Origin: Bryobacteraceae bacterium
Lineage (GTDB): Bacteria; Acidobacteriota; Terriglobia; Bryobacterales; Bryobacteraceae
Length of the DNA: 64,000 bases
Reading direction: 5' to 3'
Assembly: GCA_025928545.1 (NCBI GenBank)
Contig: JAICJH010000006.1
Span: 62,001-126,000, forward strand
In this document: positions 17,737 through 28,312 of the stretch, piece after piece
Numbering within the stretch: position 1 is the first letter of the stretch
How the letters are laid out: every line of letters starts with the position of its first letter
The notes under the pieces: generated by a model
What the model was told of the DNA's origin: nothing
The model's input: the letters and a program-made list of their open reading frames with translations, nothing else
Databases searched by the model: none
Position numbers and translations under genes: made by a program

Positions 17737-18350
17737 CCGAACAGCGAACAATCGATGTCTCGGGCCTGCCACCTTATGCGATTTCCAACCAGTCGCCGCT
17801 CTTCTGGGGGCAGGTGCTCATGTGTCTCATCGAGGGGACTCTGCTTTTCATTCTGATTGCGACTTACTTCTACCTCCGGCTCGGAGTGAATGCATGGCCG
17901 GCGCCAGGCGTGCGTCTGCCGGATGTCACTATGCCAACCCTGGCATTGATTCCTCTCGCCGCCAGTTGCGTTGGTTCTTATCTGGCGAGCGAGGCGGCAA
18001 AGAAAAACAGCCGTTCCGGAATGCTTTGGGGACTTGGGCTCAATCTCGGGCTCGCGCTTGTTTTTCTGACGATGCGAGGGTTCGAATGGAACGCGCTGAA
18101 TTTCAACTGGGCGAGCGATACGCATGGCAGCATCGTGTGGTCCATTCTGTTTTTGCATTCCTACGACGTCGTTGCGGATCTGCTGATGACTTTCGTGCTG
18201 ATCGTCATCGTGGCATCCGGCCGCTACGGGCCCCGACAACGAATCGGCGTGCATGTCGACAGCGTTCTGTGGTATTTTCTGTCCGGCATCTGGATTCCCC
18301 TGTACGGCCTCATCTATTGGGGACCGCGGCTGATCGGAGAGGGCAGATGA
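17733..18350 (+). CDS. ctaE: Cytochrome c oxidase subunit III
   Basis: A 205-residue membrane protein with about five helices, the short form of subunit III. The segment PLFWGQVLMCLIEGTLLFILIATYFYLR matches the family's first helices with the conserved Glu; HSYDVVADLLMTFVLIVIV and DSVLWYFLSGIWIPLYGLIYW form the C-terminal part. It stabilises subunit I. The start is fixed by ATGA overlap with subunit I, and its stop overlaps the start of the next gene in the same way. Confidence 0.9.
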   Translation: MTEQRTIDVSGLPPYAISNQSPLFWGQVLMCLIEGTLLFILIATYFYLRLGVNAWPAPGVRLPDVTMPTLALIPLAASCVGSYLASEAAKKNSRSGMLWGLGLNLGLALVFLTMRGFEWNALNFNWASDTHGSIVWSILFLHSYDVVADLLMTFVLIVIVASGRYGPRQRIGVHVDSVLWYFLSGIWIPLYGLIYWGPRLIGEGR

Positions 18351-18639
18351 GGCAAGCCGTGCTTGGCGCGGGCCTGGCTCTGGCACCGCTGGCCTGGTTC
18401 ATCAGCCTGGAAGCGAATTTTGCGTTGGCGCCGCTGGCCTGCGGGAGTCACGGAAAAGCATTCTGCTGCTGGTTTCCCTTGTGACTCTGGCGTTGGCGCT
18501 GACAGGCAGCCTGCTGGCCTGGACACAGCGAGGTTTTCAGCAACGACTGGCGGTCCCCGGCGCGGTGATCAGCGCTCTGTTCGCGCTCGTTATCCTGGCG
18601 CAGTCTATCCCTAACCTGCTGCTCGGAGGTTGTGAATGA
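18347..18639 (+). pseudogene. Small membrane protein of the oxidase operon, interrupted by a frameshift
   Basis: ATG 18347 overlaps the subunit III stop, but the frame ends at TGA 18482-18484 after 45 codons (MRQAVLGAGLALAPLAWFIS..., ending CCWFPL). From about 18455 another frame continues as a good hydrophobic protein (ILLLVSLVTLALALTGSLLAW..., ending PNLLLGGCE). It stops at TGA 18637-18639, exactly overlapping the ctaG start as ATGA, as at the other junctions. One extra base near the AAAA run at about 18455 would restore a roughly 97-residue, three-helix protein. Either a one-base deletion, a sequencing/assembly error or frameshifting explains it. Small membrane proteins are common between subunit III and ctaG. 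Confidence 0.7.
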
Positions 18640-19466
18640 GAAGCGCCATCCTCCAGGCCGAGTGGGGACTGGACCCGGGCATTGTCATTCCGCTGTTGTT
18701 GACTGCCGTGCTCTACGCTCGCGGCACGGCGACCGCGCCCGGGGTCTCCCAAAGCCGGAAAGCCTGCTTCTGGGCTGGATGGTTTCTTCTGTGTATCGCG
18801 TTGGTGTCGCCGTTGCACTCGCTTGGCGAAGAATTGTTCTCGGCGCATATGGTGCAACATGAGCTCCTCATGGTGGTAGCGGCGCCTCTGCTCGTTTTGG
18901 CTCGGCCGCTGGAACTGCTCTGGGGACTCCCTCTCGCCTGGAGACGAGCGTTCGGACAATTCTCGAAGGTGAAGGCAGTGCATGGAAGCTGGCGGTTCTT
19001 CACGCGTCCGATGACAGCATGGTGGGTTCATGCCGCCGCGCTGTGGTTATGGCATATTCCGCGCCTGTTTGAGGCTGCGGTGGAGAACGACTGGATTCAT
19101 TCCGTGCAGCACTTGAGCTTTCTCGGCTCGGCGCTGCTTTTCTGGTGGTCGCTCTTTTATGCGCATGGCAGCATCCGGTACGGCGCCAGCGTGCTCTATC
19201 TCTTTACTACTGCCGTCCACACCAGTATTCTCGGTGCATTACTGACTTTCGCTTCGACAATCTGGTATCCCCACTACCTGGTGGCGGCGCCTTTTCCCGG
19301 GCTCACGCCTCTCGAAGACCAGCAGGCAGGCGGACTGATTATGTGGATCCCGTCGGGAGTCGTCTACATCATCGGCGGCCTGGCATTATTCCGCGAATGG
19401 CTGCGCGAGAGCGACCGGATCGCGGACGCACGTGCCTGGAGCCGAAAGGGCGAGTATGCGGCTTAG
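18636..19466 (+). CDS. ctaG: Cytochrome c oxidase assembly factor CtaG (caa3 type)
   Basis: A 276-residue polytopic protein with about seven membrane helices. Family marks are SPLHSLGEELFSAHMVQHELLMVVAAPLLVL with its conserved His residues (likely copper-related), WWVHAAALWLWHIPRLFEAA, and LEDQQAGGLIMWIPSGVVYI. CtaG of this type is needed to assemble active caa3 oxidase. It overlaps the next cytochrome gene by 11 bases. Confidence 0.93.
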   Translation: MRSAILQAEWGLDPGIVIPLLLTAVLYARGTATAPGVSQSRKACFWAGWFLLCIALVSPLHSLGEELFSAHMVQHELLMVVAAPLLVLARPLELLWGLPLAWRRAFGQFSKVKAVHGSWRFFTRPMTAWWVHAAALWLWHIPRLFEAAVENDWIHSVQHLSFLGSALLFWWSLFYAHGSIRYGASVLYLFTTAVHTSILGALLTFASTIWYPHYLVAAPFPGLTPLEDQQAGGLIMWIPSGVVYIIGGLALFREWLRESDRIADARAWSRKGEYAA

Positions 19467-19812
19467 CGCTTTATTGCTGCCGCTGGTATTGCTGGCAAGC
19501 TGTGACGTGAGGCCCGGCGCAGTTTCGGCGGGCGGGGATTCAACCGCGGGCTCGCAGGAAATCTCTCGTCTTGGGTGCGGCAGTTGCCACACGATTCCAG
19601 GCGTCGTGGGCGCGCATGGCAAGGTGGGCCCCAGTCTGGAAGGCATTGCCACACGCAGCTATGTGGCTGGCCAGCTTCCCAATCAGCCGCCAAATCTGGA
19701 GCAGTGGATTCAGCACCCGCATTCCGTTCATCCCGACACTCTGATGCCGGAATTGGGGCTGTCCGACGCACAGGTCAGGGACATTGCCACCTATCTGTAT
19801 TCGTTGAATTAG
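19456..19812 (+). CDS. Small lipoprotein c-type cytochrome
   Basis: A 118-residue protein. The lipoprotein signal MRLSALLLPLVLLASC ends in a lipobox Cys at 16, so it is lipid-anchored outside the inner membrane. One heme site, LGCGSCHTIPG, is followed by KVGPSLEGIATR and a Met-bearing segment (DTLMPELGLSDAQVRDIATYLYSL), the class I monoheme pattern. It closely resembles the cytochrome domain on subunit II (HSI/HTIPG, GPDL/GPSLEG, QPPNLEQWI). ATG 19456 follows AAAGGGCG and overlaps ctaG; an upstream in-frame start at 19432 would spoil the signal. It probably donates electrons to CuA. Confidence 0.88.
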   Translation: MRLSALLLPLVLLASCDVRPGAVSAGGDSTAGSQEISRLGCGSCHTIPGVVGAHGKVGPSLEGIATRSYVAGQLPNQPPNLEQWIQHPHSVHPDTLMPELGLSDAQVRDIATYLYSLN

Positions 19813-19840
19813 CAGTCATTTGTTGAATCAGGAGTTCCTT

Positions 19841-20236
19841 ATGATCACACTCGCAGACGCAAAACGCATTTTGGCCGCCGCGGAACGGAAAGCGGAAGAA
19901 ATCGGGCAGCCGATGAATATCGCGGTCGTCGATACAGGAGGAAATCTGGTCGCGCATATTCGCATGGACAGGGCGTGGATCGGCAGTGTCGATATCGCCA
20001 TCAACAAGGCGTGGACCGCAAGGGCCTTTGATATATCGACCAGAGAGCTTGCGGAGCTATCGCAATCGGGCGACCAGTTCTTCGGGATTCACGCCTCCAA
20101 CGGCGGCCGGGTCATGATCTTCGCCGGCGGAATTCCATTGAAGCGGGGAGACGAGGTACTTGGGGCTATCGGCGTCAGCGGTGGAATGGGCAAACAGGAT
20201 CAGGCGGTGGCGGAGGCCGGGGCGGAGGCTTTTTAA
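19841..20236 (+). CDS. GlcG/HbpS family protein
   Basis: A 131-residue protein of the GlcG/HbpS (DUF336) family: MITLADAKRILAAAERKAEEIG, PMNIAVVDTGGNLVAHIRMD, GSVDIAINKAWTARAF, and RGDEVLGAIGVSGGMGKQDQAVAEAG. Members form octamers; the Streptomyces HbpS binds and degrades heme, while others have unclear roles next to oxidoreductase genes. It has no signal peptide. It follows the last operon cytochrome by 28 bases with its own AGGAG site, so it is probably the operon's last gene. A link to heme supply is a guess. Confidence 0.87.
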   Translation: MITLADAKRILAAAERKAEEIGQPMNIAVVDTGGNLVAHIRMDRAWIGSVDIAINKAWTARAFDISTRELAELSQSGDQFFGIHASNGGRVMIFAGGIPLKRGDEVLGAIGVSGGMGKQDQAVAEAGAEAF

Positions 20237-20254
20237 GCTGCGGTAGGCGGGAGT

Positions 20255-20290
20255 AAAAAACGGGCGAAGCCGATCCGGCGCTTCGCCCGT
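20255..20290 (-). terminator. Rho-independent terminator of rpsU
   Basis: Inverted repeat ACGGGCGAAGC (20260-20270) / GCTTCGCCCGT (20280-20290) with a 9-base loop. On the minus strand the stem is followed by a run of T (complement of 20255-20260). It lies 24 bases past the rpsU stop. Confidence 0.85.
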
Positions 20291-20313
20291 TCAATGCTTT
20301 GTCGGGTAAGAGG

Positions 20314-20511
20314 TTATTCGGGATCCCGGCGACTCTTTTTCCGGTTCCGCTTGCGAGCGAGTGCTGCCTTGACCCGCTTCTTTTCACCTGGCTTCAGGTA
20401 AAAGGAATGCCGCTTGACTTCCTTGATGATGTCTTCGGTCTGCACCTTGCGCTTGAAACGGCGCAACGCGTTCTCGAGCGTTTCCCCTTCCTGCAATCTG
20501 ACTTCAGCCAT
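20314..20511 (-). CDS. rpsU: 30S ribosomal protein S21
   Basis: A 65-residue basic protein matching S21 throughout: VRLQEGETLENALRRFKRKV, then EVKRHSFYLKPGEKKRVK, ending in a basic tail ARKRNRKKSRRDPE. It binds near the 3' end of 16S rRNA on the small subunit platform and aids initiation. A strong GGAGG site precedes the ATG. It is monocistronic, with its own terminator, and divergent from enolase. Confidence 0.96.
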   Translation of the reverse strand: MAEVRLQEGETLENALRRFKRKVQTEDIIKEVKRHSFYLKPGEKKRVKAALARKRNRKKSRRDPE

Positions 20512-20640
20512 TAGAAATACACCTCCTCACCGATCGGAAATTTGCACGGCACGCCTTACCGGCGAACGTGCTGTATCATATGAGTTTGCGCGTTCAGAGA
20601 ACTGCCTGAACTGCAATTCTTAAGCGTAACATACATGTAA

Positions 20641-22005
<1,365 letters not shown>

Positions 22006-22031
22006 AGCCTCCTTTATAATCAACAGCTTGC

Positions 22032-22055
22032 GCAGTGCGGCCCCGGCCGCACTGC
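22032..22055 (+). promoter_or_regulatory. GC-rich hairpin between eno and gpmI
   Basis: GCAGTGCGGCC (22032-22042) pairs perfectly with GGCCGCACTGC (22045-22055) around a 2-base loop. No T run follows, so it is not a canonical terminator. It lies 26 bases past the enolase stop and 22 before gpmI. It may stabilise the eno message or reduce read-through; function not shown. Confidence 0.5.
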
Positions 22056-22077
22056 ATTCGAAAAAACTGACCCAATT

Positions 22078-23616
22078 ATGTCCCGCACTAAACCACTCAT
22101 TCTGACGATTCTCGACGGTTGGGGTTTCTCCCCTGCCGTGGAAGGCAACGCCATCGCGGCCGCGCGCAAGCCGACTTACGACATGCTGCTGCGGGAGTTT
22201 CCGAATACGCTGGTGCAGACTTCGGGTCCGTCGGTCGGGCTGCCGGAGGGGCAGATGGGGAACAGCGAGGTCGGCCACCTGAATATCGGGGCAGGGCGCG
22301 TTGTCCACATGGATGTGACCCGAATTGATCTGATGATTTCGTCGGGCACGTTTTTCGCCGATACCCTGCTGCTGGATGTCATGAAGCACGCGCGGGAAGG
22401 GCGGCGTCTGCACGTCATGGGGCTTTGCAGCGATGGCGGGGTGCATTCGCAGCTGACGCATCTCTATGCCGTGCTGCAAATGGCGAAGCAACAGGGGGTG
22501 ACAGAGGTATTTGTCCATTGCTTCATGGATGGGCGCGATACGCCACCGGAAAGCGGACTGGGTTTCCTGCGCGACGTTCAGAAAAAGCTGCGGGAGATCG
22601 GCATCGGGAAGATTGCCTCGGTTGAAGGCCGGTACTACGCGATGGATCGCGATAAACGCTGGGAACGCATTGAGAAGGCGTTCGGTGCGATGGTGCTGGG
22701 CAACGGCGAGCGGGTTCAGGATCCCGAAGCGGCGATCCTCCGCTCCTACGAAAAAGGCATCACGGATGAGTTCATCAACCCGCTCACGATTGTGGATGCG
22801 CGCAACGAGCCGGTCGGACTGATCCGCGAGAACGATGCCTGCTTCTTCTTCAATTACCGGGCCGATCGCGGCCGGGAAATGACGGAAGCGCTGACCAGCG
22901 AGGCGTTGGCTGTCCCGTCCCGTACTCTGGTGCCGAAAAACCTGAAGTTCGCGACGATGACCCAGTACGATAAGTCCCTGAACGTGCCCTTCGTGCTGAC
23001 ACGCGAACCGTTACAGAACATCCTCGGCTATGTTTGCGGTGAACTGAACTGGAAGAATCTCCGCATTGCGGAGACGGAAAAGTACGCGCACGTGACCTAC
23101 TTTTTCAACGGCGGTATTGAAAAGGCATTTGCGGGTGAGGAACGTGAGATGGTGGCCTCGGCGAAAGTCGCTACATACGACCTCAAGCCCGAAATGAGCG
23201 CCCAGGGCATCACCGATATCGTGCTGGATGCGATGGGACGCAAGGATTTTGACGTCATCGTCATGAATTTCGCAAATGCCGATATGGTGGGGCATTCCGG
23301 AAAAATGGAGCCGACCGTACGGGCCGTGGAAGCCGTGGACGATTGCCTGGGGCAAATCTGGAATCGCCTCAAAGAGAAGAACGGTCGCTGGATTATTACG
23401 GCCGACCACGGCAACGCGGAAACGATGATCGATCCGATTACCAAAGGACCGCACACGTACCACACGACGAATCCGGTGCCGTTTATTCTGGTGGACGATT
23501 CCGCCGATAAGCTTCGGCACGGGGGATCTTTGCAGGATATTGCGCCGACTCTGTTAGGCGTTTTGGGCGAAGGCCAGCCGCGCGAAATGACGGGCCGCGA
23601 CCTGCGCAAACCCTAA
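22078..23616 (+). CDS. gpmI: 2,3-bisphosphoglycerate-independent phosphoglycerate mutase
   Basis: A 512-residue Mn-dependent mutase of the alkaline phosphatase superfamily, interconverting 3- and 2-phosphoglycerate. Asp13 in LDGWGFSP and Ser63 in [15 protein letters not shown] (the phosphorylated serine) are present. So are the transferase-domain residues [14 protein letters not shown] and YRADRGREM, and the metal ligands in [13 protein letters not shown] and [11 protein letters not shown]. Full length. It follows eno by 72 bases, so cotranscription is likely, and it ends one base short of the convergent TPR gene. Confidence 0.96.
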   Translation: MSRTKPLILTILDGWGFSPAVEGNAIAAARKPTYDMLLREFPNTLVQTSGPSVGLPEGQMGNSEVGHLNIGAGRVVHMDVTRIDLMISSGTFFADTLLLDVMKHAREGRRLHVMGLCSDGGVHSQLTHLYAVLQMAKQQGVTEVFVHCFMDGRDTPPESGLGFLRDVQKKLREIGIGKIASVEGRYYAMDRDKRWERIEKAFGAMVLGNGERVQDPEAAILRSYEKGITDEFINPLTIVDARNEPVGLIRENDACFFFNYRADRGREMTEALTSEALAVPSRTLVPKNLKFATMTQYDKSLNVPFVLTREPLQNILGYVCGELNWKNLRIAETEKYAHVTYFFNGGIEKAFAGEEREMVASAKVATYDLKPEMSAQGITDIVLDAMGRKDFDVIVMNFANADMVGHSGKMEPTVRAVEAVDDCLGQIWNRLKEKNGRWIITADHGNAETMIDPITKGPHTYHTTNPVPFILVDDSADKLRHGGSLQDIAPTLLGVLGEGQPREMTGRDLRKP

Positions 23617-23617
23617 G

Positions 23618-24676
23618 CTATTTGCCCTGTTCGACGCGTTCGAGGCGGGCCAATTCCTTCAGCACCTGATCCCGCTCCGGCGCTTTCGGGGCAAGTTCCA
23701 GGTAACGCATCAGCCGTTGCCTCGCTTCAGCGTTATTTCCGCGCGCGAGTAACGCCATGCCAAGAACGTAATTGACGCGCAATTGCGCACCGGCATCGCC
23801 AAAGCGCAGGGCGGCCCTCGCCGAACGCTCCGCGACATCGTAGCGCTTCAGCATCAGATTCACCATGGCGTCCCAATAGCAGGCCTGCCAGGAACTGCCT
23901 GGATCGAGCCGCAGCGATTCATCCAGATACTTCACCGCGGTTGCGAGGTCGTTCTGCCGCGCAGCAAGAAGGCCGAGTTCGGCCGGCGGCCCCGACATTT
24001 GGGGATCGAGCGCCGCGGCGCGCAGGAATGCGTCGTGAGCAGGCGCAAGTTGCTCCTGGCTCTCCCGGGTCCGGCCAAGATTCAGCCATGCTTCGGCATA
24101 TTCCGGATAGATTTTTGTCGCGCTTTCGAAATCTTTGGCTGCGGCAGGCAGCTTGCCCTGCTGTAGTGAACGGACGCCGCGATCAAACAGCTTCACCGCA
24201 TCGGGGGGCGCCTTGAGCGATGTCGCGCTGACGGTCTGGCTGGGGCGGGGCTTGTTCTGGTCCTGGGCGTCGCCGGTCTGGCTGCGCTGGAGCGTCAGAA
24301 CGCCAACGTCGATCATGCCTGAGGACGATCTCAGCGGAAAACGTGCGATGGAAGACTCATAGCCAAGGGTCTTCGCCTCTACGGCACAGATATTGGCGGC
24401 GTTGATCGCCATCGGATCCGGCGTCATGGAAAACCGGAAGCCGCCACCCTGACTGACCGCCCCGCCATCATAGAAACTGCCGTGGTGACAATCGACTGAA
24501 ATTCGCAGTTCGGGAGGCAGCGGCGGATCGTCCGGACTGGCCTTCTGGACTGTGCCCGTGACCACCAGAGTTGAAGCGAAGGGACCGGTAGCGGCATCGT
24601 TGCCCACGATGGCGCTTTGGGCCCATGTCATCGTTAACGCAAGCGCGGCGGCTAATGTCAGACGGATCGCGGACAT
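23618..24676 (-). CDS. Exported TPR-repeat protein
   Basis: A 352-residue protein. The signal peptide (SAIRLTLAAALALTMTWAQS) is followed by a carboxypeptidase-like beta domain of about 110 residues (TLVVTGTVQKASPDD, FRFSMTPDP). Then come tetratricopeptide repeats from about residue 165, for example AVKLFDRGVRSLQQGKLPAA, AEAWLNLGRTRESQEQL and YVLGMALLARGNNAEARQRL. TPRs bind partner proteins; none can be named. ATG 24676 is used rather than the open frame back to 24865 because it begins a clean signal peptide. Confidence 0.78.
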   Translation of the reverse strand: MSAIRLTLAAALALTMTWAQSAIVGNDAATGPFASTLVVTGTVQKASPDDPPLPPELRISVDCHHGSFYDGGAVSQGGGFRFSMTPDPMAINAANICAVEAKTLGYESSIARFPLRSSSGMIDVGVLTLQRSQTGDAQDQNKPRPSQTVSATSLKAPPDAVKLFDRGVRSLQQGKLPAAAKDFESATKIYPEYAEAWLNLGRTRESQEQLAPAHDAFLRAAALDPQMSGPPAELGLLAARQNDLATAVKYLDESLRLDPGSSWQACYWDAMVNLMLKRYDVAERSARAALRFGDAGAQLRVNYVLGMALLARGNNAEARQRLMRYLELAPKAPERDQVLKELARLERVEQGK

Positions 24677-24755
24677 GAATCGATACCTGCTCAGAATCTG
24701 CCTCTCAACAGTATGGAACAAAACCCGCCCCTTAAACTGGTAACGAGCACCTGAT

Positions 24756-25982
24756 TTGACAGCTAAAACCGAAATACAGACTCCATCCGGCTCGAACGCA
24801 GTCAGCGGAGCTGTGTTCCCGGTTTTGCTTTCGATCAGCTTCTGCCATTTACTGAATGACGTCATTCAATCGCTGCTGCCGGCAATTTATCCAATTATCA
24901 AAAGTACATACCATCTGGATTTTGGCCAGATCGGGCTGATTACACTTGCGAACCAACTGACAGCCTCGCTGTTGCAGCCAGTTGTCGGCCATGCAATGGA
25001 TCGGAAGCCCGCTCCGTATTCGCTGGTGTGGGGAATGGTCAGCATGTTTTGCGGGCTTGTGATGCTGGCTTTTGCTCCGCGATATGGTTTCGTGCTGACG
25101 TCGGCGGGGCTGATCGGGATTGGCTCGGCGATTTTTCATCCTGAATCTTCACGAATCGCCCGCATGGCTTCGGGCGGACAGCATGGGCTGGCGCAATCGC
25201 TGTTTCAGGTAGGCGGCAACTTCGGGCAATCGCTGGGGCCGCTGATGGCCGCATTCATTGTGCTTCCCGGCGGGCAGCACAGCGTGGCCTGGTTTACGCT
25301 GGTGGCCTTCACGGGAGCGATCATCCTCTATCAGATTGGCGGATGGTACAAGGTCAGGCTGGTAGGCCGCGGGCACGCAAAAGACCATCACGCCGCGCCA
25401 CGAAGCGGATTATCGGGGGCTAAGATTCGTCTGTCGATTGCCGTCCTGCTGGCGCTGATGTTTTCGAAATTCTTCTATCTGGCAAGCATCGGAAGCTACT
25501 ACACGTTCTACCTGATCGACAAGTTTCATCTGCCCGTGCAGAAGGCGCAGTATTGCCTGTTCGTGTTTCTCGCATCGGTAGCGGCAGGCACGATTATCGG
25601 CGGCCCGGTAGGTGACCGGCTGGGACGCAAGCTGGTGATCTGGTGCTCCATTCTGGGCGTGCTGCCGTTCTCACTGTTATTGCCCCACGCCAGCCTGTTC
25701 TGGACGATTGTGCTGAGCGTGCCGATCGGCATCGTGCTGGCGTCGGCCTTTCCGGCCATCATCGTTTACGCTCAGGAACTGCTGCCGGGGCGCGTCGGCC
25801 TGGTTTCAGGTTTGTTTTTTGGCTTCGCGTTCGGTATGGGGGGCATCGGCGCGGCGGTGCTGGGCGAATTGGCCGATAAGACGAGCATTAACTTCGTTTA
25901 TCAGGTTTGCGCCTTTCTCCCCGCCATCGGATTATTAACAGCGCTGCTGCCGAATCTCGAGAAACGCCGGAGCATCAAATAG
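24756..25982 (+). CDS. MFS transporter, fosmidomycin-resistance (Fsr) type
   Basis: A 408-residue 12-helix carrier starting at TTG 24756. SFCHLLNDVIQSLLPAIYPIIKSTYHLDFGQIGLI and GMGSAIFHPESSRIARMASGGQHGLAQSLFQVGGNFGQS-like segments are diagnostic of Fsr family efflux proteins. Fsr of E. coli exports fosmidomycin when overexpressed; natural substrates are not settled. It is followed after 2 bases by a copper chaperone-like gene and then CopA, which hints at a metal or metal-complex role here, though that is context only. Confidence 0.85.
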   Translation: MTAKTEIQTPSGSNAVSGAVFPVLLSISFCHLLNDVIQSLLPAIYPIIKSTYHLDFGQIGLITLANQLTASLLQPVVGHAMDRKPAPYSLVWGMVSMFCGLVMLAFAPRYGFVLTSAGLIGIGSAIFHPESSRIARMASGGQHGLAQSLFQVGGNFGQSLGPLMAAFIVLPGGQHSVAWFTLVAFTGAIILYQIGGWYKVRLVGRGHAKDHHAAPRSGLSGAKIRLSIAVLLALMFSKFFYLASIGSYYTFYLIDKFHLPVQKAQYCLFVFLASVAAGTIIGGPVGDRLGRKLVIWCSILGVLPFSLLLPHASLFWTIVLSVPIGIVLASAFPAIIVYAQELLPGRVGLVSGLFFGFAFGMGGIGAAVLGELADKTSINFVYQVCAFLPAIGLLTALLPNLEKRRSIK

Positions 25983-25984
25983 AT

Positions 25985-26200
25985 ATGGGCTCACAAGTGG
26001 ATTTAAAAGTAGAAGGAATGACTTGCGACGCTTGTGTCCGCAGCGTAAAGTTTAAGCTCCTGCGCGTAAAGGGTGTTACAAGCGCTGACGTGGATCTTGC
26101 CGCGGGCAAGGCAACGGTGCAGCAGGATGAAACGGGGGCCAGCGTGGAAGACATGATCGCCGCCGTGGGACAGCTTGGGTTTCACGCCGCGCGGTTGTGA
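25985..26200 (+). CDS. Heavy-metal-associated domain protein (CopZ-like chaperone)
   Basis: A 71-residue single HMA domain with Cys14 and Cys17 in EGMTCDACVRSVKFKL and the beta-alpha-beta pattern ending QLGFHAARL. It would bind Cu(I) and hand it to the P-type ATPase encoded 18 bases downstream. ATG 25985 is used; an open frame runs further upstream through the end of the MFS gene but has no domain sequence. Confidence 0.88.
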   Translation: MGSQVDLKVEGMTCDACVRSVKFKLLRVKGVTSADVDLAAGKATVQQDETGASVEDMIAAVGQLGFHAARL

Positions 26201-26218
26201 CGTGGCCCCGCCAATTTC

Positions 26219-28294
26219 ATGAAGAGGATTGAGGAGATCGAGCTGCCGATCGGCGGGATGACGTGCGCGTCCTGTGCACGCATCGTCGAAGGGCAACTTG
26301 CAAGTACTCCTGGTGTTTCCCGCGCGTCGGTGAATTTCGCAACCCGGCGGGCAACTGTTCGATACGACGCGGCGCGCGTCGGTGTACAGAATCTCGTGGC
26401 CGCCGTAGAGGACGTCGGGTACGGTGTTCCCGTCGGGCCGCAAGAACTGGCGGAACAGGCGGAATCGGCGGATCTCAGGCGGCGTCTGATGGCAGGTGCG
26501 ATTTTCGCAGTTCCGGTCTTCGCGCTTGGAATGGCGGAGCGATGGCCGATTTTCCAAATGATTCTCGCGATACCTGTCCTTGCCTACTCCGGTTATCCGT
26601 TCTTCCGGGATGCATGGACCGCTGTTCGCCACTTCTCGGCCAACATGAATACATTGATTGCTCTCGGAACCGGAGCGGCTTTCATTTATTCGGCGTGGCG
26701 AGTACTGGCGGGTGGCACGGACGTCTATTTCGAAGCCGCGGCAGTGATCATCGTGCTTGTACTTCTGGGGCGTATGCTCGAAGCGCGCGCGCGAATGCGG
26801 GCTTCCGACGCTATCCACAAGCTGATGGATCTGCAACCCACAGCGGCGCGTGTGGTTCGCGACGGGCTGGAAGTCGAGATTCCCTTAGCGGAACTGCAGG
26901 TTGGCGACGAGGTCATCGTGCGGCCCGGAGACCGCATTCCGGTGGATGGCGTGGTGCTGGAAGGCAGCACTGAAATCGACGAATCCATGCTGACCGGCGA
27001 GAGCCTGCCGGTTGAAAAATCGCCCGGATCGGCGGTTTCCGCCGGCACAGTCAACACCACGGGCGCATTTCGCTTTACGGCGGCTAAAGTGGGGCGGGAC
27101 ACGGCGCTGGCGCGAATCATCGAGCTTGTGAAGCATGCGCAGGGCTCGAAGGCGCCCGTGTCGCGGATGGCCGATATTGTCAGCGGCTATTTCACGGTTG
27201 CCGTACTGCTGATTGCAGCGGTGACCTTCGGAGTGTGGCTGTTTTTTGCGCCGTTGGGAACGGCTTTGGTGAATGCGGTGGCTGTGCTGATTATTGCGTG
27301 CCCCTGCGCCATGGGACTTGCAACGCCGACGGCCATTATGGCCGGCACGGGGCGCGGAGCCGTGCGAGGAATTCTCTTTAAAGGCGGAGAAGCGCTGGAA
27401 GCGGCCGCTCGCGTGAACACGGTTGTCCTGGATAAAACGGGCACCATCACGACGGGCAAGCCGGTTGTTACGAAGGTCCGAACGCTGCACGGCTTCAGCG
27501 AAATCGAAGTCATCCGCCTCGCAGCCGCGGTGGAGCAATGGAGCGAACACCCGGTGGCGCATGCATTGATGAAGCGCGCGGGAGCTGGAACGGTAGAGGC
27601 ATCCACCGGATTCCGCGCCATCCCTGGCCGGGGCGCGGAAGCTGTCGTTGGATCTCGAACCGTCTCTGTCGGCAAGGGCGAAGCGGGTCTGATCGCGATA
27701 GACGTGGACGGCGTGCTTGCGGGAGAAATCGAGATTGCAGATCGGATTCAGCCCGGCGCGACCGAAGCGGTGCGCCGGTTGCACGATATGGGCCTCGAAG
27801 TCTGGATGGTGACAGGGGATCACGAGCGAGTTGCCCGCGATGTGGCGGGAGAAACCGGCATTGCAGAATCGCGGGTGCTCGCCGGAGTGCTGCCGGAGCG
27901 CAAACAACAGGAAGTTGCACGGCTGCGCTCGGAAGGGCGCCGGGTCGCGATGGTGGGGGATGGCATCAACGATGCGCCGGCACTGGCATCGGCCGATGTG
28001 GGGATTGCGATCGGAACGGGCACCGATATCGCGATTGAGGCCGGCGGAATTATTCTGATGCGTGGCGACGTGCGGGGCGTGGCGGAGGCTCTGGGGCTGG
28101 CACGCCAAACGCTGCGGATAATCCGTCAGAATCTGTTCTGGGCTTTCGCGTATAACGCAGTGGGTATTCCTTTGGCTGCGGGAGTTTTCTATCCTTGGAC
28201 GAAGTGGACGCTGTCACCCATGATCGCTTCGGCGGCGATGGCGCTGTCGAGTGTTTCGGTCGTGCTGAACAGCCTGCGTTTGCGGAGAGCGTGA
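26219..28294 (+). CDS. copA: Copper-exporting P1B-type ATPase
   Basis: A 691-residue P1B ATPase with one N-terminal HMA domain ([16 protein letters not shown]), eight membrane helices, and the Cu(I) site Cys361-Pro-Cys363 ([13 protein letters not shown]). It also has the TGES actuator loop ([13 protein letters not shown]), the phosphorylated Asp405 in [11 protein letters not shown], the HP motif ([10 protein letters not shown]), and the hinge [20 protein letters not shown]. It pumps Cu(I) out of the cytoplasm. It lies 18 bases after the CopZ-like gene; no MerR/CsoR-type regulator is nearby. Confidence 0.94.
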   Translation: MKRIEEIELPIGGMTCASCARIVEGQLASTPGVSRASVNFATRRATVRYDAARVGVQNLVAAVEDVGYGVPVGPQELAEQAESADLRRRLMAGAIFAVPVFALGMAERWPIFQMILAIPVLAYSGYPFFRDAWTAVRHFSANMNTLIALGTGAAFIYSAWRVLAGGTDVYFEAAAVIIVLVLLGRMLEARARMRASDAIHKLMDLQPTAARVVRDGLEVEIPLAELQVGDEVIVRPGDRIPVDGVVLEGSTEIDESMLTGESLPVEKSPGSAVSAGTVNTTGAFRFTAAKVGRDTALARIIELVKHAQGSKAPVSRMADIVSGYFTVAVLLIAAVTFGVWLFFAPLGTALVNAVAVLIIACPCAMGLATPTAIMAGTGRGAVRGILFKGGEALEAAARVNTVVLDKTGTITTGKPVVTKVRTLHGFSEIEVIRLAAAVEQWSEHPVAHALMKRAGAGTVEASTGFRAIPGRGAEAVVGSRTVSVGKGEAGLIAIDVDGVLAGEIEIADRIQPGATEAVRRLHDMGLEVWMVTGDHERVARDVAGETGIAESRVLAGVLPERKQQEVARLRSEGRRVAMVGDGINDAPALASADVGIAIGTGTDIAIEAGGIILMRGDVRGVAEALGLARQTLRIIRQNLFWAFAYNAVGIPLAAGVFYPWTKWTLSPMIASAAMALSSVSVVLNSLRLRRA

Positions 28295-28312
28295 CACTGG
28301 AAACTCCGCGCT

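Noticed and set aside
18449-18462. Programmed -1 frameshift site in the oxidase operon
   Set aside because: The sequence GGA-AAA-G is not a full slippery heptamer, as the P-site codon would not re-pair, so a lesion or sequence error is more likely. Kept only as a minor alternative in the finding.
26885-28108. A 407-codon antisense frame inside copA
   Set aside because: Arg/His-rich sequence without a domain; copA is intact on the other strand.
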